Positions 1 to 9,800 of a stretch of DNA of 33,135 nucleotides are shown in pieces. A program made the translations under genes and the position numbers. The notes under the pieces were generated by a model. It did no database searches. It was not told where the DNA came from and saw nothing but the letters and a program-made list of their open reading frames with translations. Each line of letters begins with the position of its first letter. The first letter of the stretch is position 1. Origin of the DNA: Candidatus Saccharimonadota bacterium (lineage in GTDB: Bacteria; Patescibacteriota; Saccharimonadia; Saccharimonadales; UBA4665). The DNA lies in NCBI GenBank assembly GCA_027357065.1, contig DAHVVZ010000021.1, positions 1-33,135 of the forward strand, written 5' to 3'.

Positions 1-58
1 AAAGATAGTTTTTCCCACCAACCTAAAGAATAATCAGCGACAATCCTGCCAAAAAGGA

Positions 59-658
59 TTATTGTTTCTTGTTAGATTTTAAGTACGAATTGCTAGAGAT
101 GAACACTGTTGGCGCCGACCATAACGAGAAACTTGCTGCAGACCGCCCGCGCAGCGTTTCTACGGTTGCAATAATCCGGCGCAGAATAAACAAACCGGCA
201 GCCAGTAAAAATAGTGCAATTGGTATTTCTAAAATTACAGCTGTCAAGAGCGATGCACCTTGCTCATTCGTGCTCCAGGATAGGGTAACGTCAAACCAGG
301 CATCAACCGTTAATAGAGTAGCTGCAATAGTCAGCAATATTACCGATAGCTGGCGACGATGCAAAACCAGCCAAGCGGTCAGCGCAAAAATTAATGTCAG
401 CCCGACGTCGTAACCTACCCAAGCTAGCCTCCAGCCATGACTAGTAATCTTGGCTGGCAAACTATCATTTAGGTATACCGTCCAAGGTATGAGCAATAAC
501 GCACCTAGCGCAGTAATGGCAATAATCAGCGCTCTGCGCCGGGGACTGCGAGAGACAGGAGGTGGTGCGGTTTCGTGTAATAGCCTTGCTACACGGTTAC
601 GTTCTTCGTTAGTCCAGGCTTCGACTTGTTCTTTACTAGGAATGTTCTGGTTACTCAT
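59..658 (-). CDS. Multi-pass membrane protein, uncharacterised
   Basis: 199-aa ORF with about 4 hydrophobic helices after a basic N-terminus; overlapping + strand ORFs lack family-like sequence. Confidence 0.75.
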   Translation of the reverse strand: MSNQNIPSKEQVEAWTNEERNRVARLLHETAPPPVSRSPRRRALIIAITALGALLLIPWTVYLNDSLPAKITSHGWRLAWVGYDVGLTLIFALTAWLVLHRRQLSVILLTIAATLLTVDAWFDVTLSWSTNEQGASLLTAVILEIPIALFLLAAGLFILRRIIATVETLRGRSAASFSLWSAPTVFISSNSYLKSNKKQ

Positions 659-747
659 TAGGAGCCTTAACTTTAGTTAGCTGGATGCTTCCTTGCGCAA
701 ACAATTATATATAGCCAATATTATCGTACTTATTACTTGAAAATTAC

Positions 748-1623
748 TTAAAGTTTAGCGATTGAAGCGACCGCGGAGCTCATTGCCTGATATGACTCGG
801 GGTTGGCATCCTTGTTAGCCATAATGATCACGTGATCGATCCCGACATTTCTTAGCTTAGTGGCTTCGTCAATCAGCAGCGAAGGGTTGTTGGCGATTGA
901 GGTGCTGTCTAATCTTAAAAGAGAGGTCTTTTCAATCTCTGAAAATGGCCGTTTAATTTCTTCGCAATAGGATTTTAGTACATCCAGCTTGTGAACTAAG
1001 GCATCAATGTCCGCAGCGAAAAGGTTACAGGCATCGCCGTACTGAGCGACATAGCGCAGCGTCTTTTGTTCGCCGCCGCCGCCAATCAGAATCGGTGGGT
1101 GCGGTTTAGTAACCGGCCGAGGCGACAAGTAGGGCTCCGGCAGCTGATAAATCTTACCCTTAAATTCGCTGGCATCACCTTTCCACATTTGATGAACCAA
1201 TTTTAAAGTGTCCTCGAGGCGATCAAAGCGCTTAGATTGCAATGGATTAAGCAGACCCAGTGCCAGTGCTTCTTGCTCATTCCACCCGGCACCAATGCCG
1301 AAGTAAGCTCTCCCAGAGGAAACTACGTCCAGAGCCGTAACGGCATTAATCAATACTGCCGGCTCTCTATATATGACGCCAGTAACTAGCGTGCCCAGTT
1401 TAACCTTGCTGGTATTGCCAGCAATGAAGCCTAGGGTGGTGTAGGCCTCCATCATTGGCTCGGTATACTCGCCAATGCCCGGAAGCTGGAAAAAGTGGTC
1501 CATTACCCAAATGCTATAGATACCAGCGGCTTCGGCTGACTGCACGATTTCTTTTAGATTAGCCCCTATCTTATCTGTACCGCCGGGGTAATCGAAACGA
1601 TTGATTTGTAAGCCAACTCTCAT
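748..1623 (-). CDS. LLM-class (luciferase-like) F420-dependent oxidoreductase
   Basis: MRVGLQINRF.., WVMDHFFQ, GRAYFGIGAGWNEQEALALG, KPHPPILIGGGGEQKTLR; SD aaaaaaggaggg upstream of ATG. Confidence 0.88.
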   Translation of the reverse strand: MRVGLQINRFDYPGGTDKIGANLKEIVQSAEAAGIYSIWVMDHFFQLPGIGEYTEPMMEAYTTLGFIAGNTSKVKLGTLVTGVIYREPAVLINAVTALDVVSSGRAYFGIGAGWNEQEALALGLLNPLQSKRFDRLEDTLKLVHQMWKGDASEFKGKIYQLPEPYLSPRPVTKPHPPILIGGGGEQKTLRYVAQYGDACNLFAADIDALVHKLDVLKSYCEEIKRPFSEIEKTSLLRLDSTSIANNPSLLIDEATKLRNVGIDHVIIMANKDANPESYQAMSSAVASIAKL

Positions 1624-1639
1624 AGCAGACCCTCCTTTT

Positions 1640-2611
1640 TTATAACTTACGTAACTTAGGTAAAACCTCGCGTCCTACGAGCTTTATTGTTTCAAGCTGA
1701 TTAATTGAAGTAACCTGGAAACATACCGTCTCGGCATGTAAATCATTAACTAACGGCGAGTAGATGTCTATAAAATCGCTGACTTGACTAATTCGGTTGT
1801 AGCGCTCAAGGATTGCTGCTTTTGGCAGGCTGTCAGCTTCTTTTTGAAGTTCCGCTGGATCAGACAGGACAGCCCGACTGGGTGCCCTTAGTCCGCGCCA
1901 TGGTAAAAGCGCCTGCCAGGCTTCATCGTCATTGCTGGCAAATACCGACCAGCGGCTAGCTACTAAGCGAAAATCAGGCTTATTACTATTCCTGATACTG
2001 TCTAGGATATTGGCCTTGGTTTCATCAATCTGTTTTACGCTCGTAATAATGCCATCGCACATGCTAGCCGCTGTGCTAGCCGACTTTGGACCGTCGGCCG
2101 CGAGTAAGATTGGAACCTTATTAATCGGCGGGCTGTGCAGCTTTAGATTGTTCACCTGATAATAAGCTCCGGAGTGGTTAACGCTTTCACCGGCCAATAG
2201 TTTTTGCATAATACCAATCGCTTCCTTAATCCGTTCAGAGCGTTCATTGTAATTAGGAAGCTTAAATCCAAGCGGTACTTCATTAATGTTTTCTCCAGAT
2301 CCAATCCCTAATTCAAACCGGCCAGCGCTTAATCTATCAAGAGTAGCGGCAGCTTGCGCTACAATTGCCGGGTGATAACGAAAAAGCGGGGTTATAACAC
2401 CGGTCATAAGTCTAATACTGGAAGTAGATGCGGCAATAGCTCCTAAAGTACTCAGAGCGAAGCCGCTAGCTCCGGCATCAAACACCCATGGCTGAAGATG
2501 CTCAGAAACCATTACTCCGTCAAAACCTTCCAGCTCCGCGAGTTTGGCCTGCTTAACTAAATCCTCGGGCTGAAATTGCTCGTCACCTAAAAACCAATAA
2601 AATTTTGTCAT
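1640..2611 (-). CDS. F420-dependent oxidoreductase, G6PDH (FGD-like, TIGR03557-type) family
   Basis: WFLGDEQFQPEDLVKQAKLAE..GFDGVMVSEHLQPW..GASGFALSTLGAIA..LMTGVITPLFRYHPAIVAQAAATLDRLSAGRFELGIGSGENINEVPLGF; EHxxPW and GSGE positions match FGD active-site His/Trp/Glu. Confidence 0.88.
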   Translation of the reverse strand: MTKFYWFLGDEQFQPEDLVKQAKLAELEGFDGVMVSEHLQPWVFDAGASGFALSTLGAIAASTSSIRLMTGVITPLFRYHPAIVAQAAATLDRLSAGRFELGIGSGENINEVPLGFKLPNYNERSERIKEAIGIMQKLLAGESVNHSGAYYQVNNLKLHSPPINKVPILLAADGPKSASTAASMCDGIITSVKQIDETKANILDSIRNSNKPDFRLVASRWSVFASNDDEAWQALLPWRGLRAPSRAVLSDPAELQKEADSLPKAAILERYNRISQVSDFIDIYSPLVNDLHAETVCFQVTSINQLETIKLVGREVLPKLRKL

Positions 2612-2712
2612 TAGTTAATACCCTCTTTGCTTAGGCGAATAATAATCGCCTTAATTGTCTTAGTTAAAACAATCGGCTAATGAATTTATTAGTATCTGGT
2701 TAGCTTAGTAAA

Positions 2713-2970
2713 CTAGACTTCAAGACCTAGTTTTTCGCCTAACGCCTGATTGCTCGGCTCAACTAGAACACTACCATCTGAAAAGATAATCGTCGGAATG
2801 CTCTTATAGCCGTGATTAATCTCGCTGACTTCCTCGGCTGCTCCTGGGACTGCATCAATATCTATATAGTCGTAGGCTATCTTTTTACTATCTAAGAATT
2901 CACGGCTACGTTTACAGTCACCGCACCAGGGTGCGCCGTAAAGTTTGACAATTGAAATTAAATCGCTCAT
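2713..2970 (-). CDS. Glutaredoxin / mycoredoxin-like protein (CGDC active site)
   Basis: VKLYGAPWCGDCKRSREFLDSKKIAYDYIDID..KSIPTIIFSDGSVLVEPSNQAL; Mrx1-like length and TVPT/SIPT + DGS pattern; SD aggaga. Confidence 0.85.
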   Translation of the reverse strand: MSDLISIVKLYGAPWCGDCKRSREFLDSKKIAYDYIDIDAVPGAAEEVSEINHGYKSIPTIIFSDGSVLVEPSNQALGEKLGLEV

Positions 2971-2977
2971 CTGTCTC

Positions 2978-3703
2978 CTATCTAATATCTATTCTAACAA
3001 AAGATTCCGCGAGCTCATAACCGGCGCTTTGCCCGACTAGTTGGGCCATCTCTTTCACAAATTTAGCAGTATTCTTCATGTCACTAATCTGACTAGCATG
3101 CGCCTCTAGGGCTGCCAGCTTGCGGTCGAAGGTTTTAGTTATGTCGACATAGAAATTACCGTTATCGAAATTCGTTAGCAATACTGTCTTAGTTTTATGT
3201 GGCATGAAGCCTTCTTGGTACAGCTCAGGGAAGCTTAAGTGATCGCGGGCTAAGGGGAAGACTGCGTCTAGTGTTGCTTGTCCGGCCGCCCGGTGGTCGG
3301 GGTGATTAATAAAGCCGCGGCGGGCGGAGTAAAGCATCGACGGATCCATAGTGATTACGACGTCCGGTTTAATGGTACGAATAGCTTTTACGATCTCTTT
3401 TTTCAGATCCATAGTGACTTCCAGCATGCCGTCTGGGTAGCCAAGGAAACTAACGCTTTTTCCTTTAATTGCCTTAACTGCCGCTCTTTGCTCGGCTTCA
3501 CGAAACTTAACCAACTCTTCGGACGTAATTTCCGGATCGTCGCTACCCTTGCTTCCATCGGTAATAATTAGGTAATGCACCTCGGCGCCCTGACTTGCAA
3601 ACATCGACATCGTTCCTGATGCGCCAAAGTCTAAATCGTCGGGGTGAGCAGCCACTCCAAGTACAATCTTGGGTTTCAGTTCAGGAAATTCTAAAGCTGG
3701 CAT
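2978..3703 (-). CDS. PIG-L / LmbE family deacetylase (MshB/Mca/BshB-like)
   Basis: AAHPDDLDFGASGTM, FREAEQRAA, FLGYPDG, VITMDPS, NHPDHRAAGQATLDAVFPLARD; 8 nt from the mycoredoxin-like gene. Confidence 0.88.
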   Translation of the reverse strand: MPALEFPELKPKIVLGVAAHPDDLDFGASGTMSMFASQGAEVHYLIITDGSKGSDDPEITSEELVKFREAEQRAAVKAIKGKSVSFLGYPDGMLEVTMDLKKEIVKAIRTIKPDVVITMDPSMLYSARRGFINHPDHRAAGQATLDAVFPLARDHLSFPELYQEGFMPHKTKTVLLTNFDNGNFYVDITKTFDRKLAALEAHASQISDMKNTAKFVKEMAQLVGQSAGYELAESFVRIDIR

Positions 3704-3752
3704 TCACCTAGTGTAACATTTGCCGGTCGATAGACTATAATGCTTGGGATAG

Positions 3753-4919
3753 ATGCGCATTTACGATACTACAAAAAAACTTTACCGCCAGTTTAATCCA
3801 TCGCACACCGTCAAAATTTATGTTTGCGGCATCACCCCCTACGCTTCGGCGCACATGGGCCATATTTTTACCTTCATGACCTATGATCTTTTGCAGCGCC
3901 GGCTAGAGGATGGTGGCCATGAAGTACAAATGGTGCGCAATATTACTGATGTCGATGACCCGTTATACGTTAAGGCGGCAGAGCTTAATACCGACTATAT
4001 TAGTTTGGCTAAAACTGAGGTTGCTTCTTTTCATAAAGTACTGCATCTCTTAAATTTTCGGCCGACCTATGCTGAGCCAAGAGCCAGCCAGTACATTACC
4101 GAGATGGCTGACTCAGTTAAAATATTGCTCGATAAGGGGGATGCCTACTACGTTAATCAGGATGTCTACTTTGATACCTCTAAGTACCCGAATTACGGGA
4201 AGTTCTCAGGCTATAGCCCGCTGCTGTTAAACAATCTGCTTTGTGAACGCGGCGGCGATCCCTTTCTAGAAACCAAGCGTCAGCCGCTAGATTTTCTGCT
4301 TTGGAAGAATATTGCTGATCCGGAAGATGCCGCTCAATGGCAAACGGTACTCGGTACTGGACGCCCTGGATGGCATATCGAGTGTAGCGTAATGTCCGAG
4401 ATTGTGCTTGGCGATTCTTTTGATATTCACGGTGGCGGCACCGATTTAATATTTCCACACCATGAATCCGAGATTGCCCAGAATGTCGCCTTGCACGGTT
4501 CACCGCTAGCAGATCATTGGATGCATGTTGCGCCGATGATTATGGCCGGTGAAAAAATGAGCAAATCACTTGGAAATATGGTCTTTGCTATGGACTTGCT
4601 AAAAGTTTACGAGCCAGCGGTTATACGTTTGGCGCTGATGCATTACCACCACCACATTGGTGGTGAATGGAAGGATGATTTCCTTAATGACGCTCGGCAG
4701 TTGCTGGCCAGAGTTCGTGCTTCCGGCAAGCAGTGCGACGATCTAGCCGCCACTAAGCTTTTAGCAGAAGTCCGTGAGGCGCTCGATGATGACATTAATA
4801 CCTTGGAGGTCATTAACGTACTTCAAGCATTTGTTGGCCACGCAAGTAGGGATACTGCGGCTAGAGATCAAGAACACCCCTTAGTTAAGCAGACCCTGAA
4901 TCTTTTAGGCCTAGTCTAA
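3753..4919 (+). CDS. mshC: MshC-like cysteine:1D-myo-inositol 2-amino-2-deoxy-alpha-D-glucopyranoside ligase (CysRS paralogue)
   Basis: 388 aa; YVCGITPYASAHMGHIFTFMTYDLLQR, NITDVDDPLYVKA, PGWHIECSVMS, DIHGGGTDLIFPHHESEIAQ, EKMSKSLGN; shorter than typical CysRS, with TPY/DVDDP signatures of MshC rather than TVYD/DIDDK of CysRS. Confidence 0.8.
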   Translation: MRIYDTTKKLYRQFNPSHTVKIYVCGITPYASAHMGHIFTFMTYDLLQRRLEDGGHEVQMVRNITDVDDPLYVKAAELNTDYISLAKTEVASFHKVLHLLNFRPTYAEPRASQYITEMADSVKILLDKGDAYYVNQDVYFDTSKYPNYGKFSGYSPLLLNNLLCERGGDPFLETKRQPLDFLLWKNIADPEDAAQWQTVLGTGRPGWHIECSVMSEIVLGDSFDIHGGGTDLIFPHHESEIAQNVALHGSPLADHWMHVAPMIMAGEKMSKSLGNMVFAMDLLKVYEPAVIRLALMHYHHHIGGEWKDDFLNDARQLLARVRASGKQCDDLAATKLLAEVREALDDDINTLEVINVLQAFVGHASRDTAARDQEHPLVKQTLNLLGLV

Positions 4920-4935
4920 CCTGATTATTAGACCC

Positions 4936-6759
4936 TTAGTGTTTGGCGCGCTTACGTTTGATTGGATCTAGCTCTTTTTTGCGCAGGCGTAAACTTTTGG
5001 GCGTTACTTCAATTAACTCGTCGCGTTCAATAAAGTTAAGGCATTCTTCCAAGCTAAAGATAACCGGCGGGGTAAGCTGTACTACGCCATCACTTGAGCT
5101 GCTACGCATATTGGTCAGATGCTTAGCCTTACAAACATTAATTTCCAGATCCTCCTGGTGCTTGTTAAGGCCGATAATCTGCCCGGCGTATACCTTCTCG
5201 GCCGGACCAACAAAGACGGTGCCGCGCTCTTCAGCAGTTTGCAGGGAATAAGGCGTGGTTAGCCCGGATTCAAAAGCAATCAGCGCGCCGTTTCTTAATT
5301 GTTGCAGCGGGGCGCCCATCGGTTGGTAGCCAATGTTTAGTGAGTTGAGAATTACTGTGCCACGGGTGCTGGTAATAAGTGTATTGCGTAAGCCTAAAGA
5401 AGTACGAGTAGGCATCGTATAGACAAGTTTAGTTATGCCCTTGCTACCTACAAACTGCTCTTTTAGAATCGCCCGTCGATTACCGGCCTCCATTTGCACG
5501 GCGCCGGCATACTGATCAGGCACGTCAATGACAACCTCTTCAAGCGGTTCCATGGTAACCCCATTCTCTTCGTGCGTGACTACCTGCGGGCGGCCAACTT
5601 CAAACTCATATCCTTCGCGGCGCATCGTCTCAATTAACACGCTTAGGTGTAGCTCACCGCGTCCGGACACTAAGAAACCGATGCCGTCATCTTCTACGCG
5701 CAAGCTAACGTTAGTCTCGAGTTCTTTTTGCAAACGCGCACTGATCTGCCGACTGGTATTAAACTCCCCTTCCTGACCTTTAAAAGGGCTGGTGTTCGGG
5801 CCTAGATAAACCTGCAGGGTTGGGGCTTCAACTTCAATTGTCGGCAAAGCTTCAGGTTGCAGTGCGTCGGCAATCGTTTCGCCAATTTGGGCGTCGGCAA
5901 TACCCGTCAATTGGACAATATCTCCGGCTACGCCGCTAGGGGCTTCAAATCTGCTGACTCCTTGGCTCATGTAAACTTTATCTACTTTAGCCTTAGATTG
6001 ACTTCCGTCTTTTTTGCACAAGACCACTTGGTCGCCAGGCTTGACTGATCCGCGCTTAATTCGGCCGATTGCATAGCGGCCTTTAAAGTTATCTGCGCCA
6101 AGCGCTGTAACCATCATTTGAAATGGCTTGTCGATCTCAATTTCCGGCGCCGGAACATGCTCAATAATTGCTTTAAAAATGGGCTCTAAATCGGCATCTG
6201 CCTCAGCATTAAGCGGTGGAGAGACCCAGGCTTTACCGGTCCGGGCAACAGCATAATATACCGGATAATGTAGCTGGTTCTCATGAACCGCCAGTTCTAA
6301 GAACAAATCTGCGAGTTCGTCTTCAACTTCGGCAATGCGCGATGTAGGTTTATCGATCTTATTAATGATAACAATCGGCTTTAGTTCCGCGGCTAAGGCC
6401 TTGCCCAGTACAAACTTGGTCTGAGGCATAGGTCCTTCCTGGGCATCGACAACCAAGATACAGCCATCGGCCATATTAAGGGTGCGCTCCACTTCGCCGC
6501 TGAAGTCGGCATGTCCAGGAGTGTCGATGATGTTAATACGGTAGTCACCATGCTGTACGGCGGTAACCTTAGCGGTAATAGTAATCCCTCGTTCGCGTTC
6601 CTGATCGCCGCTATCCATAATCAGTTCCTGGCTCATTTCGGCCTGATTGTCTCTAAAGGTATGGGATTGCTTTAACAGACCATCTACTAAAGTGGTCTTG
6701 CCGTGGTCAACATGCGCGATGATGGCGATGTTACGAATCTTGTTTGGATCTTGGCTCAT
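4936..6759 (-). CDS. typA: GTP-binding protein TypA/BipA
   Basis: [55 protein letters not shown]; 607 aa. Confidence 0.96.
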   Translation of the reverse strand: MSQDPNKIRNIAIIAHVDHGKTTLVDGLLKQSHTFRDNQAEMSQELIMDSGDQERERGITITAKVTAVQHGDYRINIIDTPGHADFSGEVERTLNMADGCILVVDAQEGPMPQTKFVLGKALAAELKPIVIINKIDKPTSRIAEVEDELADLFLELAVHENQLHYPVYYAVARTGKAWVSPPLNAEADADLEPIFKAIIEHVPAPEIEIDKPFQMMVTALGADNFKGRYAIGRIKRGSVKPGDQVVLCKKDGSQSKAKVDKVYMSQGVSRFEAPSGVAGDIVQLTGIADAQIGETIADALQPEALPTIEVEAPTLQVYLGPNTSPFKGQEGEFNTSRQISARLQKELETNVSLRVEDDGIGFLVSGRGELHLSVLIETMRREGYEFEVGRPQVVTHEENGVTMEPLEEVVIDVPDQYAGAVQMEAGNRRAILKEQFVGSKGITKLVYTMPTRTSLGLRNTLITSTRGTVILNSLNIGYQPMGAPLQQLRNGALIAFESGLTTPYSLQTAEERGTVFVGPAEKVYAGQIIGLNKHQEDLEINVCKAKHLTNMRSSSSDGVVQLTPPVIFSLEECLNFIERDELIEVTPKSLRLRKKELDPIKRKRAKH

Positions 6760-6763
6760 AAAT

Positions 6764-6785
6764 AAAAATGCCCTCTTGCGGGCTT
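6764..6785 (-). terminator. Terminator-like hairpin in the typA leader, directly before ATG
   Basis: Minus strand AAGCCCGCAAGAGGGCATTTTT: GCCC/GGGC stem plus U-tract; 4 nt from typA ATG. Confidence 0.5.
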
Positions 6786-6798
6786 AAAACTTAGCTTA

Positions 6799-6827
6799 AT
6801 TATAACATAAGCACAGTTTATTGGCAA
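6799..6827 (-). promoter_or_regulatory. typA sigma70-like promoter
   Basis: Minus strand TTGCCA (6822-6827), 17 bp, TATAAT (6799-6804). Confidence 0.7.
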
Positions 6828-6866
6828 TGAATGCTTCCTACGGGGTCAGGTTTCTGACTTTCTCTC

Positions 6867-9800
6867 TTATTGAGTATTGAAAGTGAAGGTCCCTAAGCCA
6901 ACTTGAGTGTTAGCGCTCATTGCATATACCGTTGCGGTCCATGATCCTGCTGGCGGATTAAAACTAACGCTAGCCTGACCACTAGCATTTGTTTGCAGAT
7001 CAGGTTGCCAAAGAAGAGTGGCGCCAACTGCATTTGCGAAACTGGGTATTGCTCCCCCGCCACCGCCACAACGGCCACCGCCACTACCTACAGGAGATAG
7101 TGACGATGAAGAGGAGGTCATAATTTGCCTGGCTGCATAGAAGCTAGCAAGAATATCCGGATTAACTTGGTTTGATAGAGCAAAGGAATTGGCACTAATA
7201 ATGTCCACAATCAGGGAAGTTGGTACGGCCTGATTATTGCTATCGGTAGTCGTTATATTAAGTGTCGAAGATTGATTGGCACTAATACTACTCGGAGCCT
7301 GGATAGATATATTTAACGATTTATTCAGGGGAGCGACGTTGAATGGCACACCTTCAGAATGGTAGATTCCGTTTAAGAAGTAATTGAAAGTTAGAGTGAA
7401 TGATGGAGCAAGATTGGGGGTAACGGTAAACGAGAAAGTGTTATTTCCTTGATTTAGGTTTAGCATCGACGGATTGTAGATCCTTCCCCTGTCCATCGTA
7501 ACCATCGCCCTGATAGCTGCAGGTGAATTAATAGTTAGGTTCACGACATCGCCGACCGCTAGATTGCCGGAGCTACCAGTAACGTTTAGATCATAGGTAA
7601 ATGCTCCACTGGTATCTTCTTGCTCGGATAACGGATAGTTGGCTACCGAATAGTAAGTTTGTGCAACAATCGTATTTCCGTACTGATCTTTAAAACTGAC
7701 CTTTAAAACCATGCTATCGCCGTTGTTGGCTAGTTGCGAAGACGGGATATCTATAGCTCCTAAACCAGAAGAGTCTGTCTGAACTGAACCAGAGGCCAGT
7801 TGGTTTGAATTGGTGCTATCTACTAGAACATACTGCAAGGTCGTGTTTACGAGTGGCAGATTGTCTAGCTGGTAAGCATAGGCATCACTTACTAGATTGG
7901 CTCCCGTAGGCAGCATGCTGCGCGTCGGACCAAACACTATATAGCCGTTTCCTTGATGCACGATAGCAGAAGCACCCCCTGCAGCACCAACTCCGGTTTG
8001 GTTAGGGAGATTAGCTTGAACAGTTACAATCTGACTATTGCCGTCACTTGGTAACGATGCCGCATTAACCGTATAAGTAGCCACGCCAGCTGCATTCAGT
8101 TGAACAGTTGTCGGGCTACCGGCTAGCTCATTCCCACCGTAGCCGAAATTTGCTTGATTAGCAGCAAGATTATTCTCGTAATAATCTTGCGAAAAAGTGT
8201 GAACGTCGATAGTTTGATTTGCTAGTGGCTGGCCGCTAGAGTTTATTGCCTTAATTGTCGCAGTTATACTATCGCTCGGAAGATACGAAGACTTACTAAA
8301 AGCCACGCTTATGGTGTTTGCTTGGTTAGTTGTAGCGGCTATTGTAAAGCTGGCTACTGAAAGGTCATTATTCGGGTTTCCGCTAATTGATTTTACAAAT
8401 AGCTGATACTGATTAAAGACATCGCCTTGATTGAGCCAGCTAGCACTGGCCGTAAAGCTACCGTTAAATGTACCGTCAGCGTTAACCGGAACAGTTAGTG
8501 TCTCAACTGGAGACGGGTCACCTTTATATGTTCCGACATATAACTGAACACTGCCGCCATTCGGGTTTGTGTATTGGGCGTCATTATCTAGACGCACATA
8601 ACCGGCAAATTTTATGCTGTCTCCAACGCTGTAGGTTGGCTTATTGGTAATCGCATAAACCGCCTGGGCGGTACTTAAGTTCTGATCTACCCTGATGTCC
8701 CCTCCGCTATTTAGCACATTTACAGGCACTATCGCGGTCTCATTGTTGTATGTTGCTACGACGATGTCTAAATTCTGATTAAATCCGTAGCTTGCGGTCG
8801 TTAGTCCGTTGAGCGTTTGTTGACCAAGTAAATTAACCGCACCATTGAGGTTATAGAAAGAGGCGTTAGCAGTGACGTCTTGGGCGCTTGCATAAGATTG
8901 AGCATCAATAATCGTTTTTTGATCATCTTGACGCAGCAACAAACCGAAATTACTTATGTCTATCCATACAAAACCAAGTTCTTTGCCGCTACTATCGGTA
9001 GCCACGGCCACGTAAAGTCCGTCGGGTTGAGATACGACATAGTTTCCGCCGCTAGCTACGCTTTGACTGCTTGTAACTACGCTCAAACCCGATGTCGAAA
9101 CTGCTAAATCGCTAAACTGAGGTGTTGTATAGCCATCCAAAGTAGTATTTGCGTAAACTAACGAGCTGAGCATGGCAGATACTGAGCCCTTATACAGCGT
9201 GACGTTGGCAGAATTTCCGACTTGACCGCCAAACTCCAGACTAAAAGTCTCATTTTGGCCGGAAGCTAGAGAGGTAAGATTATCGATTAAGCCGTTTTGA
9301 TCCTGGAAAGCAACCGAATCGCTAGGAATTGACGTTGTAAAGCCGTACGCCGTGGCTACTCCTAATTGCGTCCCTTGGGTGTTCTGCAAAGTCGGGTTTA
9401 TCATGACCGAATACTTCACCCCCTTCGTTAAGGGCTCGGCTGGCGCAAAAACAACCTGAGTCGGTGAATCACCCTGCTTAAAAGTGCCGTTTAGGGTTGG
9501 CGTAATAAACATGTTGTTCAGTAGCTTATCGGCATTAATCGGCTCATTAAAATTCAGTGTCAAAAGAGATGATGTGTTGACATTCGTGGCATTATTACTC
9601 GGTGACGTCGATACTAATCTAAACTGAACTACTTTAGCCTTAAAACTTCCGACGGTAATATATTGATCGTGTGGACGTGCTAGTTTCCAATAGCTAAGAC
9701 CCCCGGCCAAAACGACTACAAGCAACAAAAAGACTACTATGAAAGATTTCGACTTAAATATCCGCTTCCACCACGAAGTCTTTTTGGCTTGATCGTTGCC

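Noticed and set aside
69-680. Plus-strand ORFs 69..413 and 450..680
   Set aside because: Antisense to a coherent membrane-protein ORF on the minus strand; composition lacks family-like features
4180-4503. Minus-strand ORF inside mshC-like gene
   Set aside because: Arg/His-rich shadow ORF antisense to strongly conserved motifs
3753-4919. Simple CysRS annotation
   Set aside because: Length of 388 aa and TPY/TDVDDP signatures favour MshC, although this needs a tree to confirm
4943-6048. Plus-strand ORFs antisense to typA (4943, 5528, 5857)
   Set aside because: Shadow ORFs of a conserved GTPase
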